A stretch of 64,000 bases of DNA from Francisella salimarina (lineage in GTDB: Bacteria; Pseudomonadota; Gammaproteobacteria; Francisellales; Francisellaceae), in contig NZ_VOJA01000004.1 of assembly GCF_007923265.1 (NCBI RefSeq), forward strand, positions 336,584 through 400,583. Direction: 5' to 3'. This document shows, piece by piece, positions 27,987 through 37,965 of this stretch. A program made the translations under genes and the position numbers. The notes beneath the pieces were generated by a model. That model was not told the DNA's origin. It made no database searches and saw only the letters and a list, made by a program, of their open reading frames with translations. Positions within the stretch are counted from its first letter, which is position 1. Every line of letters begins with the position of its first letter.

Positions 27987-30449
27987 TTAAGAGTCTCTTT
28001 TAATTAGAACTTCGCGCATACCATTTTGATTCATTTCTGAAACAATACCGTTTTCTTCCATTTCTTCCATCAGCCTTGCAGAACGGTTATAACCTATCTT
28101 TAATTTACGTTGGACAGCCGATATAGAAGCTTTTTGTGTTTTGATAACAATTTCTACAGCCTCATTATATAGTGGATCTTCGCTGTCTCCGCTACCATTG
28201 CTAGAGCCACCACTACCATTATCAGCATCCTCAGAGGCTTCTAAAATATCTTGTACATAGTCAGGTTCGCCATACTCCTTCCATGATTCTACTACTCTAT
28301 GTACTTCATTATCATCAACAAAAGCACCATGAATACGCATAGGAGCTCCAAAGCCCGGCTTTAAATAGAGCATATCACCTTGTCCAAGAAGTTGCTCAGC
28401 ACCTTGCTGGTCAAGGATTGTTCTAGAGTCAATCCTTGAAGATACTTGGAATGACATTCTTGTTGGAATGTTTGCTTTGATTAATCCTGTTACAACATCA
28501 ACAGAAGGTCTTTGAGTTGCTAAAATGATATGGATACCTGCAGCACGAGCTTTCTGTGCGAGTCTTGCAATTAGCTCCTCAACTTTCTTACCGACAACCA
28601 TAATCATATCGGCAAATTCATCTGCAACAACTACAATGTATGGCATTTTTGTAAGAGTTGGAGCCTCGTGAGCTCTTTCTGGATTCATTTTGATGAACAT
28701 TGTATCTTTGAGAGGTCTGCCAGCTTTTTCTGCCTGCTCAATTTTATCATTAAGTAATGCGATATTTCTAACTCCAGCAGCAGACATTAGCGCATAGCGA
28801 CGCTCCATCTCTTTAACACACCAACGCAAAGAGTTAGCAGCTTCTGTCATATCTGTAACAACTGGTGTTAGTAGGTGAGGTATGCCATCATAGATAGAAA
28901 GCTCAAGCATCTTAGGATCAATCATAATAAATTTAAGCTCATCAGGGCTACATTTGTATAGCATACTGAGAATCATCGCATTAACACCAACAGACTTACC
29001 AGATCCTGTTGTACCAGCTACTAGTAAATGAGGCATCTTAGCAAGTTCAGCAAAAGTTGGCTTACCGGATATATCGACACCTATTCCCATTAAGGTAGGT
29101 GCTTTTGACTTCATGAATTCAGGTGAGGCAAGTACTTCCTTGATACGTACCATCTGTCTAGTTGGATTTGGTAATTCTAAACCTACATAAGGCTTACCTG
29201 GTATAACCTCTACAACTCTAACAGCTGTAGTTGATAAGGCTCTAGCTAAGTCTTGAGCAATATTGGTAAGTTTGCTAACTTTTGTACCTCTTGCTAAATC
29301 TATCTCGTATCTGGTAATTACAGGACCAGGATAAGCGGCGACTACCTTAGCATTTATGTTAAAGTCATTTAATGTTTGCTCTAGTAAAGATGATGTTTCA
29401 TTAAGCTGTGTCTGTGAAATAACAGTTTGCTTTGGCTCGGGTTCTGTAAGTAGATCCAGTGATGGTAAACTAGACTTTTTTAGAGGCTTGGTAACAGTTT
29501 GAGTGCGTGTAATTTCTCTTAGATCTTCTTTAGTCATTCTATTTGAGGGGGAAGACTCCTCAGCTTTGACGTCATCAAAATCGATATCAAGGTCCAAGAT
29601 AGGTTCTTGTTCTATTGAAGCTGTTTTATTCAAATCTTTTTTAGGATCTTTGAATGAAAGTTCGTTATCAATATCTGTATTTTCTAGAACTTCACGGAAA
29701 TTATCATTCTTTTTTGGAGAATTATCCTTTTTTATATCAACAGGTAATTCATTTGAATTATTTTTTTCAAGGTTTTTTGTTGAGTTTGTTTTTCCTTCGA
29801 ATGCGTCAAAATCATTTATGTCAGGTATATCTTTATCATTTTTAGGTTTAGCTTTTGATAAGTAGTTCAAGGCTCTGCCCAAAAACATAGCTATGTTTTT
29901 GAATATATAAATCCATGTTGTGCCTGAATATAGTATTAAACCAACAAATAGTGATATTAGTAATGTAAATGTCCCACCTACGGAACCTAAATATTTTATA
30001 ACAAATTTTGCTGTTTCATATCCTAAGATTCCTCCTGAACGCTGGGGCACCCAGTAGTTAAAAAAATTAAGATAAAGTTCAGATAACCCACAACAAGAGA
30101 GTATAAAGGTAATGATTCCAACTGTTTTGATCGTGAACATCAAGTAGCTGAGGCTTTCTTGTTTTCTTTTTAGCAGAAGAATCCTAACAAAATCGATAAG
30201 CAGAAAAGGCAGAATGAAGCCAATAATTCCAAAAATTGCGAGTATAAAACTAGATATGTAAGCTCCGACAGGACCTGCATAGTTCTTGATTGTAGTTTCA
30301 GAAGAAATACTGCTCCAGCCTGGATCATTTATATTAAAGCTAAATAGTGCTATGAATAGATATACTATTATCGCGGTTAATATAACTATGAGAGTTATCT
30401 TAAGCCTACCTACCGCATGATTTGTTTTGTTTATATTGTTGTCAGCCAT
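27987..30449 (-). CDS. ftsK: DNA translocase FtsK
   Basis: Divisome-linked DNA pump that clears the closing septum and activates XerCD at dif. The 820-residue protein has four to five N-terminal membrane segments (to about residue 195), a shortened acidic and lysine-rich linker (about 200-330), and the motor with Walker [15 protein letters not shown], Walker [12 protein letters not shown] and [14 protein letters not shown]. The C-terminal winged-helix gamma domain ([20 protein letters not shown] to EENGIVSE) is intact and should read KOPS-like sequences. It is much shorter than the 1329-residue E. coli protein because of the linker. Confidence 0.96.
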   Translation of the reverse strand: MADNNINKTNHAVGRLKITLIVILTAIIVYLFIALFSFNINDPGWSSISSETTIKNYAGPVGAYISSFILAIFGIIGFILPFLLIDFVRILLLKRKQESLSYLMFTIKTVGIITFILSCCGLSELYLNFFNYWVPQRSGGILGYETAKFVIKYLGSVGGTFTLLISLFVGLILYSGTTWIYIFKNIAMFLGRALNYLSKAKPKNDKDIPDINDFDAFEGKTNSTKNLEKNNSNELPVDIKKDNSPKKNDNFREVLENTDIDNELSFKDPKKDLNKTASIEQEPILDLDIDFDDVKAEESSPSNRMTKEDLREITRTQTVTKPLKKSSLPSLDLLTEPEPKQTVISQTQLNETSSLLEQTLNDFNINAKVVAAYPGPVITRYEIDLARGTKVSKLTNIAQDLARALSTTAVRVVEVIPGKPYVGLELPNPTRQMVRIKEVLASPEFMKSKAPTLMGIGVDISGKPTFAELAKMPHLLVAGTTGSGKSVGVNAMILSMLYKCSPDELKFIMIDPKMLELSIYDGIPHLLTPVVTDMTEAANSLRWCVKEMERRYALMSAAGVRNIALLNDKIEQAEKAGRPLKDTMFIKMNPERAHEAPTLTKMPYIVVVADEFADMIMVVGKKVEELIARLAQKARAAGIHIILATQRPSVDVVTGLIKANIPTRMSFQVSSRIDSRTILDQQGAEQLLGQGDMLYLKPGFGAPMRIHGAFVDDNEVHRVVESWKEYGEPDYVQDILEASEDADNGSGGSSNGSGDSEDPLYNEAVEIVIKTQKASISAVQRKLKIGYNRSARLMEEMEENGIVSEMNQNGMREVLIKRDS

Positions 30450-30570
30450 GATTTTGTAAAATGTTTAAAAATTAATGATAAAAACCAATTCATAATTCTA
30501 ACAAAAAAAACTCTAAAAATGTTAGACTATACTACTAATTTATCAAGCATAAGTATTAAAGGGACAAGAT

Positions 30571-31245
30571 TTGGCTAGATTTCATATCGTATTGGGTTTT
30601 ATAGTTTGCTTTTTTGCGTGGGTATTTTTTTTAATATTTCCACATCTTGACATACAAATAGCAGGCTATTTTTATGATTCATCTATGCACCAATTTACGG
30701 GTGGTTATGATGGTTTTTTGGGTTTTCTTCACTGGTTTGCGAGATTTTTTCCAATATTTTTTTCTATAGCTGTTATTTTATTTTTGTTGGGGTCCCTTTT
30801 CATAGATAAGCTTAAGATTAAGGCTAGAAAGGCTATATTTTTTGTGGCTGTTTGCTTATGGATTGGACCAGGTTTGGTTGTCAATTATGTATTCAAGGAT
30901 CACTGGGGTAGACCTAGACCAGTTATGGTTCAGGAATTCAGTGGTGATAAGGTCTTTCAACCCCCGTTTGTGATATCATCACAGTGTGATAAGAACTGCT
31001 CTTTTGTGTGTGGTGATGCTTCGATGGGCTTTTGGATATTTGCATTTATGCCACTGGTTGCTACACGTAGAAAAAAAGCCATAGTATTTACTGCTGCAAT
31101 ATTAGCCGGAGGTGGTCTAGGGTTGATGAGAATAGCACAAGGAGGCCATTTCTTTAGTGATGTGGTGTTCTGTGGAGTATTCGTTTATATATGTACATGG
31201 ATTGTTTATGCAATTATGTACCGGAAAAATAACGTTGATTTATAG
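30571..31245 (+). CDS. lpxF: Lipid A 4'-phosphatase LpxF, PAP2 superfamily
   Basis: Inner-membrane phosphatase of 224 residues with about six hydrophobic segments and the three PAP2 signature parts: KDHWGRPRP, a CGDAS segment, and RIAQGGHFFSD. The sequence is, from memory, very close to Francisella novicida LpxF, which removes the 4'-phosphate of lipid A on the periplasmic face and so lowers TLR4 recognition and cationic peptide binding. Translation starts at TTG (30571), seven bases after AAAGGG. A -10-like TATACT lies at 30527-30532. It is divergent from ftsK. Confidence 0.85.
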   Translation: MARFHIVLGFIVCFFAWVFFLIFPHLDIQIAGYFYDSSMHQFTGGYDGFLGFLHWFARFFPIFFSIAVILFLLGSLFIDKLKIKARKAIFFVAVCLWIGPGLVVNYVFKDHWGRPRPVMVQEFSGDKVFQPPFVISSQCDKNCSFVCGDASMGFWIFAFMPLVATRRKKAIVFTAAILAGGGLGLMRIAQGGHFFSDVVFCGVFVYICTWIVYAIMYRKNNVDL

Positions 31246-31489
31246 GTTATAAACATACATAATTGAAGATTGAAGATATTGGTTGGAGCAGTATTATGGA
31301 TTTAGGTTTTATTTTTATGGCAGAGGTTTGGAATATATAGAGAAGCATTGTTTTATCTCTAACTTTCTAACTATTTAATCGCTCTAAAAAAATCTTAAAT
31401 TTCCTAGATACCGACCTAATTGTAAAGAGTAGCTTATTAATTTGCCTCTTTGATTTTTTAATATTGCCTATGGGAGAGAAAAATAATAG
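31246..31489. other. 244-base gap before lysP
   Basis: No gene is supported here. A 14-codon reading frame at 31295-31339 with weak ribosome site is not convincing as a leader peptide since it contains no lysine. No lysine riboswitch (L-box) pairing was recognised by eye. GGGAGA at 31472-31477 is the ribosome site of lysP. Confidence 0.5.
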
Positions 31490-32944
31490 ATGTCACAAAA
31501 GCTTAAACGTGGATTACATACTCGTCATATGTCAATGATAGCCTTGGGCGGCTGTATAGGGACAGGTTTATTTGTAGCACTTGGTGGGGCCATAGCCGAT
31601 GCAGGGCCTGGAGGTACTGTTTTAGCGTATGTCATAATTGCAATAATGGTATATTTTTTAATGGCTAGTCTTGGTGAGATGGCAGCTCATAGTCCTGTTA
31701 GTGGAACATTTTGTGAGTATGCAACTCGCTATGTTGATCCTGCTTTGGGTTTCAGTACAGGTTGGAGTTATTGGTTTAATTGGGCGATAACCGTGGCAAC
31801 TGAAGTAATTGCAGCTGCGATAATTATGCAGTACTGGTTTCCAGGAAGCTCTATATTATTATGGAGTGCATTTTTCTTTGTGCTCGTATTCGCTTTGAAT
31901 ATATTCTCAGTGAAAGTGTACGGTGAGGTTGAGTATTGGTTATCATTTATCAAAGTTTCAACAGTTATTATATTTATTATAGTTGGTTTCTTATCGATTC
32001 TTGGTATGGTTGGAAATCATGGCAGTGTAGGTTTTGAAAATTGGCGTATAGGCGATGCACCATTTCATAATGGCTGGTGGGGATTTATCTCTGTATTTAT
32101 GATTGCCGGATTTTCATTTCAAGGGAGTGAGCTTATAGGTGTGACAGCTGGTGAAGCTAAAGATCCTGATACGTCTATTCCTAAAGCTATTAAACAAACT
32201 TTTTGGCGTTTGTTTATATTTTATATATTAGCAGTAGTGATAATTAGTTTCTTGATTCCATATAATAATCCTTCTTTGATACAGTCTAGTGCTGGAGATG
32301 ATGTCTCGGTTAGTCCATTTACAATGGTTTTTGAGAGCGTTGGCTTAAGCTCAGCAGCTACTATTATGAATGTGATTATTCTTACTGCGATAATATCAGC
32401 ATGTAATGCTAGTATGTATAGTGCGACTAGGGTCTTATGGCATTTGGGTAAGATTAAGCAAGCCCCTCAGTTTTTTGCAACTACTAATTCAAAAGGCACG
32501 CCAATAATTGCTCTTTTAATTACAGCTTTAATTGGTAGTTCGTTCTTTTTTGTATCATTTGTCGGAAGTGGGAAAATATTTACATGGTTAGTTAATGTAT
32601 CAAGCTTAGCTGGTTTTATAGCTTGGTTCACAATTGCCTTGAGCCACTATCGCTTTAGAAGAGCATATATTAAACAAGGTAAGAGCTTGAATGATTTACC
32701 ATTTGTTGCGAAGTTCTTCCCTTGGGCTCCGATTATTGCATTAATTTTGGTTTCTATCGTAATAGTTGGTCAAGGAGCAACTATGCTGACTATGGAGGGT
32801 AGAAGTTGGTCTAGTGTTATAATTGAGTTTCTATCAACTTATGTAGGTTTCTTTGCATTTGTGATACTATATTTTGCATATAAAATAATCAAAAAAACAA
32901 AACTAATAAAACTTGAGGATTGTGATCTTTCAAGGGAGTCGTAG
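31490..32944 (+). CDS. lysP: Lysine-type amino acid permease
   Basis: A 484-residue APC-superfamily symporter with twelve hydrophobic segments. It follows E. coli LysP closely from memory: KRGLHTRHMSMIALGGCIGTGLFVA at the N-terminus (given here in outline), GPGGTVLAY, PVSGTFCEYATRYVDPALGF, FSFQGSELIGVTAGEAKDP and SHYRFRRAYIKQGKSLNDLP. The GCIGTGLF segment is the amino acid-binding first helix break. Lysine is the likely substrate, though arginine- or other YAT-family specificity cannot be excluded by eye. The downstream hydrolase gene starts 11 bases later. Confidence 0.82.
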   Translation: MSQKLKRGLHTRHMSMIALGGCIGTGLFVALGGAIADAGPGGTVLAYVIIAIMVYFLMASLGEMAAHSPVSGTFCEYATRYVDPALGFSTGWSYWFNWAITVATEVIAAAIIMQYWFPGSSILLWSAFFFVLVFALNIFSVKVYGEVEYWLSFIKVSTVIIFIIVGFLSILGMVGNHGSVGFENWRIGDAPFHNGWWGFISVFMIAGFSFQGSELIGVTAGEAKDPDTSIPKAIKQTFWRLFIFYILAVVIISFLIPYNNPSLIQSSAGDDVSVSPFTMVFESVGLSSAATIMNVIILTAIISACNASMYSATRVLWHLGKIKQAPQFFATTNSKGTPIIALLITALIGSSFFFVSFVGSGKIFTWLVNVSSLAGFIAWFTIALSHYRFRRAYIKQGKSLNDLPFVAKFFPWAPIIALILVSIVIVGQGATMLTMEGRSWSSVIIEFLSTYVGFFAFVILYFAYKIIKKTKLIKLEDCDLSRES

Positions 32945-32954
32945 TTGTAGCATT

Positions 32955-33593
32955 ATGAACACTTTTTTTATTCAAGGCAGGGCTGGCCGAGTTGAAGCAG
33001 TCTATGATAAAGTCAAAGGTGCTAATCAAGGAATTGTAGCAGTTATATGTCACCCTCATCCGTTATATCAAGGCAGTATGCACAATAAGGTTGTGACAAC
33101 TCTTTCTAGAGCTATGAAGACATTAAATATTGAGTCATATAGATTTAATTATAGAGGTGTTGGAGATAGTCAAGGAGAGTATGGAGAGGGGGTTGGTGAG
33201 TTGGAAGATCTTCTTTCTGTCTGTAAATGGATTAAGGAAAATACTTCTTTCAAAAAAATCATATTGTGCGGTTTTTCATTTGGTGGAGCTATAGCTTATA
33301 TGGGTTTGAATAAACTTGATAATGTTGTGGGTCTAGTAACCATAGCGCCAGCTGTTGACAGGTTTGATTTGACTAAGTTTGGTGAGCCTAATAACATTCC
33401 TTGGCTTGTTGTACAGGGAATAGATGATGATACCGTAAATCCTAATTCTGTGTTTGATTTTACTCTTAAAACAGTTAAATCAGATTTAACATTAGTTAAA
33501 ATGAATGAGGTTGGACATTTTTTTCATGGTAAGCTTATACAGTTGAAAGATGAGGTAGAAAAATTTTTAATACCAACCGTAGATGAACTATAA
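32955..33593 (+). CDS. Alpha/beta hydrolase (COG2945-like)
   Basis: A serine hydrolase of 212 residues from the ATG at 32955; an in-frame start at 32913 inside lysP would add an unconserved 14-residue leader and is rejected. Visible are ICHPHPLYQGSMHNKVVTT, YRFNYRGVGDSQGEY, the nucleophile elbow GFSFGGAIAY, an acidic residue in QGIDDDTVNP and the histidine in EVGHFFHGKL, so the catalytic triad looks complete. The HPHP-LxGG-type N-terminus is typical of COG2945 proteins, whose substrates are mostly unknown. It follows lysP and precedes glpX by 22 bases. Confidence 0.85.
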   Translation: MNTFFIQGRAGRVEAVYDKVKGANQGIVAVICHPHPLYQGSMHNKVVTTLSRAMKTLNIESYRFNYRGVGDSQGEYGEGVGELEDLLSVCKWIKENTSFKKIILCGFSFGGAIAYMGLNKLDNVVGLVTIAPAVDRFDLTKFGEPNNIPWLVVQGIDDDTVNPNSVFDFTLKTVKSDLTLVKMNEVGHFFHGKLIQLKDEVEKFLIPTVDEL

Positions 33594-33614
33594 AACAAAA
33601 AAGGACCAAAGCAA

Positions 33615-34601
33615 ATGAATAGAAATGTAGCACTAGAAGCAGTAAGAGTCACTGAGCTAGCAGCTTTAGCATCATGGAGTCAGATGGGTAGAGGCGATAA
33701 AATTGCTGCAGACCAAGCAGCTGTTGATGCGATGAGAAAGGCATTAAATGAAGTAGCTATTGACGGAACTGTTGTTATTGGAGAAGGTGAATTAGACGAA
33801 GCTCCTATGCTATATATTGGAGAAAAGGTTGGAGCAGGTGGCTGTGAGGTTGATATAGCTTTAGATCCACTAGAAGGTACAACTATAACATCTAAAGGTG
33901 GCCCAAATGCGCTTACAGTTTTAGCTGTAGCAGATAAAGGAGGTTTTTTAAATGCTCCTGATGTATACATGCAAAAAATTGCTGTTGGTGGTATTGATGC
34001 ACCTAAAGGTATAGTAGATTTGGATGACTCAGTTACTGAGAACCTAAGAAGGGTTGCTGAGTTTAAGGGTGTGCATATGTCTGCGCTAGTTGTTTGTACT
34101 ATGGATAGGCCTCGTCATGAACATATTATCAAAGAAGCACGTGAGTGTGGTGCTAGAGTTGTGCTTATTGATGATGGTGATGTATCAGGAGTTATTTCTA
34201 CAGCTACGGAAGGATCAGGTATTGATGTATTTATTGGTACTGGTGGAGCTCCTGAAGGAGTTCTTTCAGCTGCAGCTCTTAAATGTCTTGGTGGTCAAAT
34301 GCAAGCTAGGCTTGAATTTCATAGTGATGAAGAAGTTCAGAGAGCGCATAGGTTAGGCGTTACAGATCTTGATAAAAAGTACGATATTGATGATTTAGCA
34401 TCAGGAGATATAGTTTTTGCTGCTACAGGTGTTACAGATGGTAATATGCTTAGAGGCGTGAAGAGAGTTAATAGTACTCGTAGAGGGTCTTATGCAGTTA
34501 CTCATAGTGTGGTTATGCGTTCAACAACTAAGACTGTAAGACATATCACAGCAGAGCATAGCTTTGATTTTAAGGATGGTGTTGAGAAGTTTATGTCTTA
34601 A
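33615..34601 (+). CDS. glpX: Fructose-1,6-bisphosphatase class II
   Basis: Metal-dependent gluconeogenic phosphatase of 328 residues. Marks are GRGDKIAADQAAVDAMR, GEGELDEAPMLYIGEKVG and the metal-binding DIALDPLEGTT, plus FIGTGGAPEGVLSAAALKCLGG. AAGGA precedes the start by ten bases. Class II enzymes replace class I Fbp in Francisella, where GlpX is needed for growth on gluconeogenic substrates; this gene is probably the sole FBPase, which I infer from what is known of the genus rather than from this window. Confidence 0.96.
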   Translation: MNRNVALEAVRVTELAALASWSQMGRGDKIAADQAAVDAMRKALNEVAIDGTVVIGEGELDEAPMLYIGEKVGAGGCEVDIALDPLEGTTITSKGGPNALTVLAVADKGGFLNAPDVYMQKIAVGGIDAPKGIVDLDDSVTENLRRVAEFKGVHMSALVVCTMDRPRHEHIIKEARECGARVVLIDDGDVSGVISTATEGSGIDVFIGTGGAPEGVLSAAALKCLGGQMQARLEFHSDEEVQRAHRLGVTDLDKKYDIDDLASGDIVFAATGVTDGNMLRGVKRVNSTRRGSYAVTHSVVMRSTTKTVRHITAEHSFDFKDGVEKFMS

Positions 34602-34744
34602 ACTTACTTCAAACTCCTATTATTCTATTTTATATATTATCCAATATGTAAATCTTTATATTGTTAAGCTTGCATAGTAAACTTTAAAATGACTTTTGAA
34701 AATGTTAAGTTTATAGGATGTATTTTTTAAATAGTCACTAGAAA

Positions 34745-36211
34745 ATGAGTCAAAATAGTATACTCTGGGTTACATTCATAATATATATTCTAATTATATT
34801 TAGTATAGGAATATATTCATATTTTCAAACAAAAAAAGTTTCGGATTATATGTTGGGTGGGCGGTCTTTGAGTGCTCCAATAGCAGCGTTAGGTGCTGGC
34901 GCATCTGATATGGGATCTTGGTTGTTATTAGCTTTGCCGGGAGCATTCATGGCTTCGGGGTTTAACCAGATATGGTTGCCATTAGGATTAACATTAGGAG
35001 CCTTTGTTAACTGGGGAGTTATCGCTAGGAGATTGCGTATTTACACGGAAATTGCCAAAGATTCGATAACAATTCCTGCATATTTTGAAAATAGGTTTCA
35101 TGATAATAAAGGAGTAATAAGATCGTTAACAGCCATAGTAGTAGTTATCTTTTTTACGATATACACAGGCGCTGGGTTTGTATCAGGTGGTATTTTGTTT
35201 AGCTCAATGTTTGGTATTTCTTATCATGAAGCTTTGCTGCTAACGGCAACAATTATATTTATTTATACATGTGTTGGTGGTTTTTTAGCTATATCTTGGA
35301 TTGATTTTTTCCAAGGAACTTTAATGCTTCTGGCATTATTGGTTGTACCAGCTGTAGTCTATTTCAATTTAGGCAGTGTGGATATTATAGATAATTTATC
35401 AAATATAAAAATTCAAGGTTTTTATGATGTTACTTCAGGAGTGCCTTTGATTACTATAATATCGTTACTTGCGTGGGGATTGGGATATTTTGGTCAGCCA
35501 CATATAATTGTGCGTTTTATGGCAATAAAAGATCCAAATAAGACTTCACAAGCAATGTGGATTTGTATGATATGGATGATTTTAGCATTGATAGGAGCAG
35601 CTTGTGTAGGTATTCTTGGAGCTGCTTATTATAGTGATGGATTGACTAATCCGGAATCTGTATTCTTAAAACTGTCGGCAGTATTTTTTAACCCTTGGGT
35701 GGAAGGAATCTTACTTGCTGCAGTTTTATCAGCGGTGATGAGTACGTCATCAGCGCAATTGTTATCATTATCAAGTGCTTTCTCTGTTGATGTGTATGCG
35801 AAGTTTCTTAGGAAGAATGCTTCCCATAAAGAACTTCTTAATATTAGCCGCTTGGTAGTGTTATTGGTGACAGTTTTTGCGATTATACTATCGTATAATC
35901 CAGAGACAAGTATTTTAAAGTTAGTAGGTTTTGCATGGGCCGGACTTGGTAGCTCATTTGGTTCTGTGGTCATTTTTTCACTATTTTGGTCTAGGATGAA
36001 TAAAAAAGGCGCCATTGCAGGGATTCTGGTAGGGTCGCTGACTGTTTTGATTTGGCCACTGTTTAGTGATTTAGGAGGATGGTTTAAAGTTTATGCTATG
36101 GTTCCAGGATTTACTTTAAGTAGTATATGTATAGTATTGGTTAGCTTACTAACATCTAAGCCTGAAGAGTCTGTGCAGTTAGAATATCAAAAATATAAAC
36201 AATCATTATAA
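34745..36211 (+). CDS. putP: Sodium/proline symporter
   Basis: A 488-residue sodium-solute symporter with thirteen hydrophobic segments. Close match to PutP: YMLGGRSLSAPIAALGAGASDMGSWLLLALPG in outline, GLGYFGQPHIIVRFMAI, and SAVMSTSSAQLLSLSSAFSVD, which is the sodium-binding segment. The GGRSL and GAGASDMSGW-type motifs are diagnostic of the proline subgroup. The coding start at 34745 is preceded by a 143-base gap where the promoter should lie. Confidence 0.93.
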   Translation: MSQNSILWVTFIIYILIIFSIGIYSYFQTKKVSDYMLGGRSLSAPIAALGAGASDMGSWLLLALPGAFMASGFNQIWLPLGLTLGAFVNWGVIARRLRIYTEIAKDSITIPAYFENRFHDNKGVIRSLTAIVVVIFFTIYTGAGFVSGGILFSSMFGISYHEALLLTATIIFIYTCVGGFLAISWIDFFQGTLMLLALLVVPAVVYFNLGSVDIIDNLSNIKIQGFYDVTSGVPLITIISLLAWGLGYFGQPHIIVRFMAIKDPNKTSQAMWICMIWMILALIGAACVGILGAAYYSDGLTNPESVFLKLSAVFFNPWVEGILLAAVLSAVMSTSSAQLLSLSSAFSVDVYAKFLRKNASHKELLNISRLVVLLVTVFAIILSYNPETSILKLVGFAWAGLGSSFGSVVIFSLFWSRMNKKGAIAGILVGSLTVLIWPLFSDLGGWFKVYAMVPGFTLSSICIVLVSLLTSKPEESVQLEYQKYKQSL

Positions 36212-36221
36212 TTACTTATTG

Positions 36222-36252
36222 TGAGAGTTACTTTTTTCAAGTAAAATTCTCA
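36222..36252. repeat. Imperfect hairpin after putP
   Basis: TGAGA plus TTACTT on the left and AAGTAA plus TCTCA on the right pair around a short TTTTC loop, with a small internal bulge. No T-run follows on the plus strand, so it may be a weak or 3'-end-stabilising structure rather than an intrinsic terminator. Confidence 0.4.
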
Positions 36253-36275
36253 TCATTTGAATTCTGTAATTTTTT

Positions 36276-37955
36276 ATGAAAAAACTGTTATCATCTATAA
36301 CAGCCTTGCTAGTTTTTTATGGTCTTTCTCAAGCTGGTGAAGATCTTGCAAGTATAGCTTTGTTGTCACTATTGTGTTGTTTTGTTATTTATCTTTTTGT
36401 AACATCTAAATCTCGCAGGTTGAATTTTGTAACTATAGTATACGTATGCTTGAGCTTTGTTTTTGTTACATTTGTGACAAAAGCTATATTGAATGTTGAT
36501 TATGGTTCTCATCCTTTCATATCCATCTTGATATTGTGTATTTTATTGCCTACCTTTTTTTTACTTGGATATAGAATTATTTTGAGTATCCATTGCTTTA
36601 TTGATAGTTTTTTTGGTAGAAGTACGAGCTATGAGGGAATTGAGCAAGAGTTAGGATGCTCCGTAGTTATAACTACTCGTAATGAACCTTTTGAAGTTTG
36701 TAAGTTAACTTTTGATTCGGCGTATCAGCTTGATTATCCTGCTGATAAATTTGAGATAATAATTGTTGATAACAGTGACTTAGATCATCCAGACTTCTTA
36801 AAATGGCAAGACTATGTTAGTAAACATAATATGAAAGGTGACGTTAGCTGTAAATTTATCCATAGAAAAGGCACAGAGGGATTTAAGCCACGCAATCTTG
36901 ATATTGCCATGGAGCATATTTGCTATGACTATGTTTTATTTTTAGATGCTGACTCAACGTTACCTAAAAGTACATTAAAAGTGGGGTTGCCGGAGTTTAA
37001 AAAAGACGCTAAGCTTGGTTTTGTTAGCTTCTTGATAGAAAGTACTAACTATAGCACTAATTTAGTTACAAAAGTGGCCAGTATCTTCCAAAATACAATT
37101 CGCTATTTTAACGAGTTCGTAGGTAAATATGGATATTGTAACTATCAAGGGCATAATGGTATTTGGAGTAAGCAAGCCTTACAAGCGACATCTAAATGGG
37201 AAGAGTACTATAGATCTCAAGTGATGGTAACAGAAGATATTGCTGCTGGATTTAGATGTTATGAAGCAGGGTTCAATAGTAAGCCGATATTTCTTAAAAC
37301 AGGTGAGTGGGTTCCTACATCTCTCAAAGAATTTGAGAAAATGTGGTTAAGGTGGTCTTTTGGTGGTATGCAAGTTATGCATAAGTATATGTCAAAGATA
37401 ATAAGCTCCTCAAATCTGAATTTTAGAGTTAAGCTTGATATGTTGTATTTACTTTTTAAGGTTGTAGCTTCAGGTTTTCCAATATTTGCATTATTATTAG
37501 TGCTTTTTCCAAGAAGTAATGTAGCTTTTGTATCAATAGTAAATGTTACTCTTATCCCATTAGTTATATTGAGTGTATGGTATTATTTATATGGAGATAT
37601 TAAAGGTAATTTTATAAGTAAAATTTCTCAGATTTATATAGCGATGTTTATGTTATCATCATTTGTATTTTGGTGTGGTATAAAAGCTGAGATTAACTAC
37701 TATTTGAATAAACCCCAAGGCTGGAAACCAACAAGTAAGGTTTTTGATAAGGTTGAAGGCTGGACTCAGGTTATCTATGATAATTTTGGTAAATTAAGCT
37801 TTTCTATTTTAGGTCTTTCAATAGCAATATATTCTATTTCTAAGCTTTATAGCCAAGTAGATTTTTATCTATACTTGTTATGTATGTTGCCAAGTATATT
37901 GCTTTTTTTAAATACTATACTGTGTGTGTTAGTATTAGGTAGGGCGAAATACTAG
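36276..37955 (+). CDS. Membrane glycosyltransferase family 2 (processive type)
   Basis: A 559-residue enzyme with three to four hydrophobic segments before and about five after a cytoplasmic GT-A domain. The catalytic signatures are CSVVITTRNEPFEV, the metal-binding DADST, the TED of VTEDIAAGFRC and the RW of MWLRWSFGG, the D, DxD, TED, (Q/R)xxRW set of cellulose-synthase/glucan-synthase-like enzymes. It would make or extend a polysaccharide at the inner membrane. No bcsB-like or export partner lies beside it, so the product is unknown. The next gene starts 11 bases later. Confidence 0.85.
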   Translation: MKKLLSSITALLVFYGLSQAGEDLASIALLSLLCCFVIYLFVTSKSRRLNFVTIVYVCLSFVFVTFVTKAILNVDYGSHPFISILILCILLPTFFLLGYRIILSIHCFIDSFFGRSTSYEGIEQELGCSVVITTRNEPFEVCKLTFDSAYQLDYPADKFEIIIVDNSDLDHPDFLKWQDYVSKHNMKGDVSCKFIHRKGTEGFKPRNLDIAMEHICYDYVLFLDADSTLPKSTLKVGLPEFKKDAKLGFVSFLIESTNYSTNLVTKVASIFQNTIRYFNEFVGKYGYCNYQGHNGIWSKQALQATSKWEEYYRSQVMVTEDIAAGFRCYEAGFNSKPIFLKTGEWVPTSLKEFEKMWLRWSFGGMQVMHKYMSKIISSSNLNFRVKLDMLYLLFKVVASGFPIFALLLVLFPRSNVAFVSIVNVTLIPLVILSVWYYLYGDIKGNFISKISQIYIAMFMLSSFVFWCGIKAEINYYLNKPQGWKPTSKVFDKVEGWTQVIYDNFGKLSFSILGLSIAIYSISKLYSQVDFYLYLLCMLPSILLFLNTILCVLVLGRAKY

Positions 37956-37965
37956 AGTAATATTG

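Noticed and set aside
31295-31339. A 14-codon frame upstream of lysP as a possible attenuation leader peptide
   Set aside because: No lysine codons, weak ribosome site and no clear terminator or anti-terminator pairs behind it.
32913-32954. Upstream start of the hydrolase inside lysP
   Set aside because: The added residues are unconserved; ATG at 32955 gives the family-like N-terminus.
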